NCBI GenBank assembly: GCA_036186865.1
Contig: AP025067.1
Coordinates: forward strand, 14,772,996 to 14,836,995
Direction: 5' to 3'
DNA: 64,000 bases
Source of the DNA: Eustoma russellianum
Lineage: Eukaryota > Streptophyta > Magnoliopsida > Gentianales > Gentianaceae
Shown here: piece after piece, positions 57,628-64,000 of the stretch
Position numbering within the stretch: the first letter of the stretch is position 1
Layout: the number at the start of each line of letters is the position of its first letter
Program-made: the position numbers and the translations under genes
Notes under the pieces: generated by a model
What the model was told of the DNA's origin: nothing
What the model saw: the letters and a program-made list of their open reading frames with translations, nothing else
Database searches by the model: none

Positions 57628-58480
57628 GATAAGCAGCCAAAATGTCCAAGGATTAGACTAGAATATACGAACACTTAAGCTTTGAGTCAATGAGCTTTGA
57701 GAATAGACTTGATGTAAGATTGGTTTAACTTTTTTGCTGAATGAACCCTGCAAAGCAAACAAAAGTTAGAGGTCAAATCATGAAGAACCCTCCTCCGCTC
57801 TTGTCAATTAAGGAATTTAGAGTAGGTGGGACTCAGAGAAGCTCTCAGGTCCGAAAGTATGAAATTATTATCATATTCTCTACCTGTTGATTGCAAGGTA
57901 GTATTTATAGGAAATCAAAAGGACGCCAACTTAGAGAGCATAAAATAATCCGGGTTACATCTAGAGATTGATCATGATCAAGTGGGTGTGTAGAGGACCA
58001 CTGATGTGCAGGACGACAAGAATTTTGGTTGGTAGATAAACCACCTACGTAATTCTATCTTCTAGTACTAGAGGTTATACTATGGTAGAGAAATGTTTTT
58101 TGATGCCTGAGTTGCAGTCCCCCTTCGTATGAAAATGGTCTAAGGTTCGTCTCAATGGTTTTCTAAAGGATCACAGCTTCTTTCATTGATTTTCATACCA
58201 GCTAAGGAACTATGTGCAGAGGTCTTAGCCGGAAGTTTGTTCTTCATATTTAGCGGGCCTACGGGATGGTGCTGGGGGCCATTCCATCGCGTAGGGTCGA
58301 GGTGCTCGTTCTCCCGAGGTCCCGTGCTTTGTTGGCACTCTACGGGAGTATGATTCGTCCAGGTTAGCAGTTTATTAACCTTAATTAGGTAGTGCCACGT
58401 ATAGGGGCTTAGCCCTCGTCAAATAGCTAATCACCCTATAATATGAGGAGAATATGCCATACCAGCATCTAATCCCATAT
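57628..58480 (-). mobile_element. Tat-like gypsy LTR segment, minus strand
   Basis: On the minus strand a TATA box (CTATAAATAC, 57901-57910) is followed by CTTGCAATCAACAGGTAG, then GACCTGAGAGCTTCTCTGAG and ACTCTAAATTCC. That succession is usual for the R region of Tat/Retand-like LTRs. To the right lies a GC-rich part (58250-58345) as in their U3. The SIRE solo LTR inserted at its left edge. Boundaries are uncertain. Confidence 0.4.
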
Positions 58481-59166
58481 CATCAAGCAAAATCTCAACG
58501 AATCGAAGCAATTCAAATACTTTTAAGAATTAAGTGAAGAAAAAACGAAGATTACAAAATCAGAAAAGAAAATCAGACCAATAGTGCCAATCTGACAAAG
58601 CATGAGCTTTAAGATTAAAGAACACACTGATTATTCAGAAAAGACTAAAGCCCACTACACTAGATTGAAACATGGTGAATAACACGGGTATTGGATAAAG
58701 CTTGACAAGGATTACCATGCCAATCGCACTGCGCCGACTGAAATGTAACTTATGCCATAGACACAGTATAAAACTATTCCACTGCAAGGGAGAAAAAGGA
58801 AGGAACCTTGCAATACATTCAATAAATAATAAATGAAAGAGCTAAAAAGAGATTACTTACACATCTTAATACAAGTCACTCAGACTATTTTATTGCACTT
58901 GTGGCGAAACGTGTCCAACAAGAGATATTGATAAACAATTTCTTACCTAGAGTTTCGCATTCATGTAAGAAGACAACGTTTTACATTTGAATACAGCATC
59001 AGCATACTGAGTCCTCGTCCACTTGGCATAATGAACATTTTCCATTATCATATGAACAGCAAAATAAAATCACAAAGATGACAAAATCCTAAAAAAGTCC
59101 ACTACTTGTCTCAAGATTCTGTACGTATAGTAAAGGTGTACGATGAACAATGTAGTATGTCAATTT
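58481..59166. other. Intervening sequence without recognised content
   Basis: This AT-rich stretch has no open frame above background and no LTR signature I can name. It ends with CAATTT, where the next copia LTR starts. Confidence 0.4.
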
Positions 59167-59285
59167 TGTTGGAAAAGTACTTAAAAGTACTTTAAATCTT
59201 GTGATCCAACCTTGTATAGGAGATTGGATGAAGTTTGGAGTGTTTTATGAAGAATGGAAGGAAATGGGGGCGTTCCAAACACTTT

Positions 59286-59582
59286 AAGCGCCTAATGTAG
59301 GCGTTCGAAGTGTTCTGGAATACTTCCAGACACTTGAAGCGCCTAATGTAGGCGTTCGAAGTGTACGGGAACACTTCCAGAACACTTCGAACGCCTTGTA
59401 TAGGCGTTCAATGTGACATGAAGCGCCTAATGTCATTTTGTACAGTCGTTCAATGTGACATGAAGCGCCTAATGTCATTTTGTACAGTCGTTCGAAGTGA
59501 CATTAGGCGCCTAATGTGTCGTTCGATGTCACATGAAGCGCCTAATGTGTCGTTCGATGTCACATGAAGCGCCTAATGTGAC
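59286..59582. repeat. Palindromic repeat cluster in the copia 4 LTR U3
   Basis: The core GCGCCTAATGT occurs seven times, at 59288, 59339, 59423, 59465, 59507, 59538 and 59569. It lies in units of 51, 42 and 31 bp period. Copies are joined with inverted partners; ACATTAGGCGCCTAATGT at 59500-59517 is an 18 bp perfect palindrome. It lies 125-420 bp upstream of the TATA box, where Tnt1-type elements keep tandem enhancer boxes. Confidence 0.88.
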
Positions 59583-59706
59583 CCGACTGTTCACAAAAGA
59601 TGCATCTTCTTCTCCAAATGACATCTCCTTTCATATTGAACGTCCATAACCGATCCATGGAGGAAAAATCTGCAGAAAAGGGGTCTTTTGAACTTGTCTC
59701 AAAGCC

Positions 59707-59714
59707 TATAAATA
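59707..59714 (+). promoter_or_regulatory. TATA box of copia 4 LTR
   Basis: TATAAATA lies 540 bp into the LTR, downstream of the repeat cluster, and 300 bp before the LTR end. The position is right for the U3/R boundary. Confidence 0.7.
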
Positions 59715-60033
59715 GTAGGCTTTGCTATCTTCAAAATATACATGAAAAACTCTTGAATTCTTGTGAAAAAAATTCTGCAGCATTCTTCTTCTACCTTTCA
59801 CTATCATTCACTTCTATTAAACAAGTTCAATAATTTCTCTCTAAGAGCAATAGAAAGGAAGTAAGCCGTTATATCCTGGGAAGCATTTGCTAGAAGTATA
59901 CCTTGCTCTTCGATATAGGCAAAATTGCTTTAAGGACAGTGACAATCCGTCACGTCTCGGCTGTTCTATAATTTAGTGTTGTCAATATTCTCTGCAATTT
60001 TCCAACAATCTTAAAGCAATCTTTGTTGTGAAT

Positions 60034-63000
60034 ATGGCAACAAGACAAGCACCTGTTCCTGACATGTCCAAAATGGAGCCATTCGATGGTAAATTCTTCA
60101 AGCGTTGGGCAGCAAAGGTGTTGTTCTACTTGGAGATGATTTCTGTTTCATATGTGCTTTCCAAAGACAGGCCAACAGATGAAACAGAAGGCAAAAAGTA
60201 TGATGCTGACAATACTACGTGTAGAGGACACATTCTGCACTTTCTCTCCAACTCTCTATTTGACATTTATGTCAAATTTGCGTCAGCAAAGGATATTTGG
60301 ACAGCACTTCAGAACAAATATGGTTCTGAAGATGTTGGCAAAAGAAAATATGTGGTCAGCGAGTTTCTGAAGTTCCAAATGGTGGACCACATACCGATTA
60401 ATGATCAAATCCACCAATATCAACAGTTGGTGGATAACATGGAGCAAGAAGGCATCAAGATTGATGAAACTTTTCAAGCAGCCTCCTTGTTAGAAAAGCT
60501 ACCTTCTTCTTGGAGCAAATACAAGAAGAGAGGTAAGCATGATGATGCCAAGTTGACCTTAGATGCAGTCATCAAGCACATTCGCATTGAAGAGAATAAT
60601 CGGCTTGATGACATTGGACGTGATGAAAGGAACTCCCAAGCCAATGTGGTGGAGCACAAACCCAAGAGGCAAAAGACTCAGCACAATGGCAAAGGTAAGA
60701 CATTTGTGCAGGGACAAGGACAGAAGAAGATGAAAGGCGCATGCTGGGTGTGCGGAAAGATGGGACATAGAGCAGCCAAGTGCAACCAGCGGAAAGGCCA
60801 GCCTAGCAATCAAGCACATCTTGTGGAGTCTACAAAAACAAATGACGAAGTCATTGCTGCGGTCGTCTTATCTGAGGTAAACCTTGTCGGTAGTGCTTCA
60901 GAATGGGTGGTAGACACTGGGGCTACCAAGCACATTGCTACCAGTAAGGATCTATTTTTTGAATATCAAGAAATAGATGATGGCGAGCAAGTTTTCTTGG
61001 GAGATGCACATGGTATCAAGGTTCTTGGTAAAGGAAAGGTGCTCCTCAAGTTGACTTCTGGCAAGAGACTGGAGTTGAACAATGTGTTGCATGTTCCTGC
61101 GATGCGTAGGAACTTGATTTCCGGAGTACTACTGAACAAGGCTAACATTAAACTTGTTCTTGAGTCTGATAAGCTTATACTTTCTAGAAATGGGGAGTTT
61201 GTCGGGAAAGGTTATTGCTCCGGGGGTTTACTTGTATTAGATGCTGTGTGTATTATGAATAATAAGAATGCATCTAGTTCTGCTTACGTTGTTGACTCTT
61301 TGAATATTTGGCATGCAAGATTAGGACATGTTAATAAAGATGCATTAAAAAGACTAAAGTTCACCAACCTAATCTCGTATGTATGTGAAGATGACTTTGG
61401 AAAGTGTGAGTTTTGTGTAGAAGCAAAACATCACAAGAAATCGTTTAAATCTGTTGAAAGAACAACAGATAAGTTGGAACTCATACATAGTGATCTTGGT
61501 GACTTTAGAGGTTATACAAGTAAATGTGGTAAAAAGTATTACATAACTTTTATTGATGACTTCTCTAGATACACTAGAGTTTACTTGTTAGCACATAAAG
61601 ACGAATCTTAAAGCATGTTCATCAGGTATAAAAATGAGGTTGAAAATCAACTAGATAGAAAGATTAAGAGGTTGAGGATAGATAGAGGAGGTGAGTATAA
61701 TGTGTTATCTTTACAAAGGTTTTGTGAAGATAATGGAATTATACATGAATTCACTCCTCCTTATACACCTCAATCTAACGGAGTTGCTGGAAGAAAAAAT
61801 AGAACACTCAAGGATATGATGAATGCTATGCTTATAAGTTCAGGTTTGCCTAACAATATGTGGGGAGAGGCAATCCTTTCGGCATGTCATATCTTGAATA
61901 GAATCCCACATAAAAAGACCAATAAAACTCCTTATGAACTTTGGAGAGGTTACGCACCTAACTTGAATTACTTCAAAGTGTAGGGGTGCTTAGCCAAGGT
62001 TGGTATGCCAGAGTTCAAAAGAAGTAAAATTGGTCCTAAGACTAATGATTGTGTTTTCATAGGATATGCTCAAAATAGTGCTGCATATAGATTCATGTTG
62101 GTTGATAATGGTTCTATCGTTGAATCTAAGAATGCTGAATTTTTTGAGCATATTTTTCCTATGAAGAAAGAGTCATTAGTTAGTCTTAAATTTGAAAAAG
62201 GTGAGTCTAGCAAAACGTCTAGTAATGACACGTCACCTAGAAGAAGTAAGAGAAAAAGAGTAGAAAAGTCTTTTAGAAATGACTTTGTCACTGCATTCAT
62301 TTTAGAAAATAACCCGACTACATATCAAGAAGCGGTAATGTCTATAGATTCTAAGTTTTGGAAAGAGGCTATCAATAGCGAACTTGAGTCTATACTTAGC
62401 AATAATACTTGGGAGCTCGTAGACTTGCCTAGAGGTTGTAAACCTATCAGTTGTAAATGGGTCTTTAGAAAGAAACTAAAGGCGGACGGTACAATTGATA
62501 AGTTTAAGGCTAGGCTTGTGGCTAAAGGATTTACCCAACAAGAAGGAATAGATTTCTTTGACACCTATTCTCCTGTTGCTAGGATTACCTCCATTAGAGT
62601 GTTAATAGCTTTAGCTTCCATTTATAAGTTAGTTGTACATCAAATGGATGTTAAAACAGCGTTTTTAAATGGAGATTTAGAAGAAGAAATTTACATGAAA
62701 CAACCCGAATGTATGATAGCAAAAGGACAAGAGCATAAAGTTTGTAGGTTGAAGAAATCGTTATATGGTTTAAAACAAGCACCTAAGCAATGGCATGAGA
62801 AATTTGATAATGCCATGTTGTCTAATGATTATGTTGTAAATGAAAGTGATAGATGCATTTACAGTAAATTTGAAAATCATGATGGTGTTATTGTTTGTTT
62901 ATATGTTGATGACTTGTTAATCTTTGGTACGAGTCTTGATGTTGTAAATGATACTAAAGCGTTTCTATCATCTGTTTTTGAGATGAAAGACATGGGAAAA

Positions 63001-63990
63001 GCAGATTTAATTCTTGGTCTTAGATTGATAGAAAAATGTGGGGGTTATATGCTTTCTCAATCTCATTATGTTGAAAAGATTTTAAGGAAATTTAATCATT
63101 ATGATGTCAAGCCTGTTAGTACCCCATATGATGCATCTATAAGATTGGAAAAGAATAAACGTGATGGTGTGTCTCAGTGCGAGTATGCAAAGATCATTGG
63201 TAGTGTCATGTATCTCATGAATTGTACTAGGCCAGATATTGCATACTCAGTTAATCGTTTGGCTAGATATACTCATAGTCCAAGTAAAGAGCATTGGGAT
63301 GCTTTGAAACGACTATTGAGATATCTAAGGGGTACTATGGACTTAGGACTTATCTTTACCGGTAGTCCTGCAGTTCTAGAAAGTTATTGTGACGCTAACT
63401 GGGTCACAGATAACGATGAAATAAACTCCACCAGCGGGTATGTGTTTACTTTGGGTGGTGGTGCCATTTCATGGAAATCCTCTAAACAAACTTGTAAAGC
63501 TAAATCAACAATGGAATCTGAATTTGTTGCTTTAGAACTTGCTTGTTCAGAGGCAGAATGGTTAAGGAATTTACTAGTTGATATTCCTTTGTGGACTAAG
63601 CCTATGCCGTCTGTTTTTGTTCATTGTGACTCACAGGCAGCTATTGCTCGAGCAAGGAACAAAATATATAATGGAAAGAGCCGGCATATCCGCTTGAGGC
63701 ACAATATTGTGCGTGACTTGATTAGTTCTGGGGTGGTTAACTTGGAATACATAAAAACCGAGTTAAACCTGGCGGATCCCTTAAGTAAAGGGTTGAACCG
63801 AAAAATGGTTCTTACAACATCGAGAGGAATGGGACTTGTTCCGTTGGATGTGAATTCTCTACGACAGGAACCCAACTCACTATTAGTAGAGATCCTACAA
63901 ACGGAGTTCAATGTGGTAAAAACACGTCATAGAAGAGTTCTGTTAAGTACTATCACATATGTCCCTTCCTATGTTGATGTTCGAGGATAG
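60034..63990 (+). pseudogene. Copia 4 gag-pol polyprotein with two in-frame stops
   Basis: One frame of 1318 codons holds gag, protease, integrase, reverse transcriptase and RNase H, interrupted only by TAA at 61609 (codon 526) and TAG at 61981 (codon 650, normally tryptophan before GCL). Motifs: gag FDGKFFKRWAAKV; zinc knuckle C237, C240, H245, C250; protease Asp294 in VDTGATKHI; GAG-pre-integrase WHARLGHV; integrase Asp487 and Asp550, but glycine at 586 (GVAGRKNRT) where the catalytic glutamate belongs; reverse transcriptase YVDD 957-960 (62902-62913); RNase H YCDANW and the ADPLSKGL tail. ATG 60034 is the first in-frame ATG after the LTR. Domain phrases suggest the Tork lineage. Confidence 0.93.
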
Positions 63991-64000
63991 TACTCACTGC

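Larger units (their letters stand above)
59167..60007 (+). repeat. 5' LTR of copia element 4 (Tork/Tnt1-like)
   Basis: This 841 bp LTR begins TGTTGGAAAA and ends TTTTCCAACA, a perfect 10 bp terminal inverted repeat. It contains a repeat-rich U3 (59286-59582) and a TATA box at 59707. The partner LTR is beyond the window end, so age and target duplication cannot be read. Confidence 0.82.
59167..64000 (+). mobile_element. Copia element 4, cut by the window end
   Basis: It consists of the 5' LTR, a 26 bp spacer, a gag-pol frame and 10 bases beyond its stop. The polypurine tract and 3' LTR are expected to the right of 64000. No TGGTATCAGAGC site follows the LTR. Confidence 0.88.

Overview
This window is nuclear DNA from a flowering plant. 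It is made almost entirely of transposable elements, nested and decayed to different degrees. The evidence for a plant is the co-occurrence of Ty1/copia elements (including a long-LTR Sirevirus/SIRE type), chromodomain-bearing Ty3/gypsy elements, Tat-like gypsy pieces, an L1-type LINE carrying an RNase H domain, and a TRIM. I found no rRNA, tRNA or complete host gene. Species cannot be named from this sequence. All element family calls rest on motifs read by eye; no database was searched.

Region 1-18516 is gypsy territory. Bases 1-307 are the 3' end of one gypsy element, followed by its 2.4 kb LTR (308-2693). A second, related chromovirus-like gypsy runs from a 5'-truncated LTR (2794-3974) through a primer-binding site and a gutted pol to a 3' LTR (7326-9238 plus 17848-18516). 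That 3' LTR is split by a complete minus-strand copia element (9239-17842, target duplication ACTAT).

Region 18517-26459 starts with TA microsatellite, followed by a frameshifted L1-type LINE (ORF1 with zinc knuckle; ORF2 with endonuclease, reverse transcriptase and RNase H) and a second TA/TATG microsatellite. After it come about 1.4 kb of low-copy-looking sequence with short open fragments of an unrecognised gene.

Region 26465-36200 opens with a short-LTR copia (26465-32699, duplication AAAAG) inserted into one of those open fragments. This copia was itself hit, inside its reverse transcriptase, by a 389 bp TRIM (31240-31628, duplication TCCTT). Downstream are Tat-like gypsy pieces in both orientations (32741-36200).

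Region 36201-59166 has a minus-strand gypsy LTR interrupted by an 11.1 kb SIRE-type copia (38203-49268, duplication GTTTC). Its LTRs are about 99% alike, yet it has lost the catalytic part of its reverse transcriptase. Further right are a SIRE-like LTR end, minus-strand gypsy LTR material, a SIRE-family solo LTR (55015-57622, duplication AATGG) and Tat-like LTR sequence.

Region 59167-64000 is the left part of a Tork/Tnt1-like copia: a full 5' LTR with a TATA box and seven palindromic motif copies, then a gag-pol frame spoiled only by two in-frame stops and a lost integrase glutamate. Its 3' LTR lies beyond the window.

Nothing here looks like a new multi-gene system. The most informative objects are the three-level nest (TRIM in copia in an open reading fragment), the young but catalytically deleted SIRE, and the repeat-rich LTR of the last copia.
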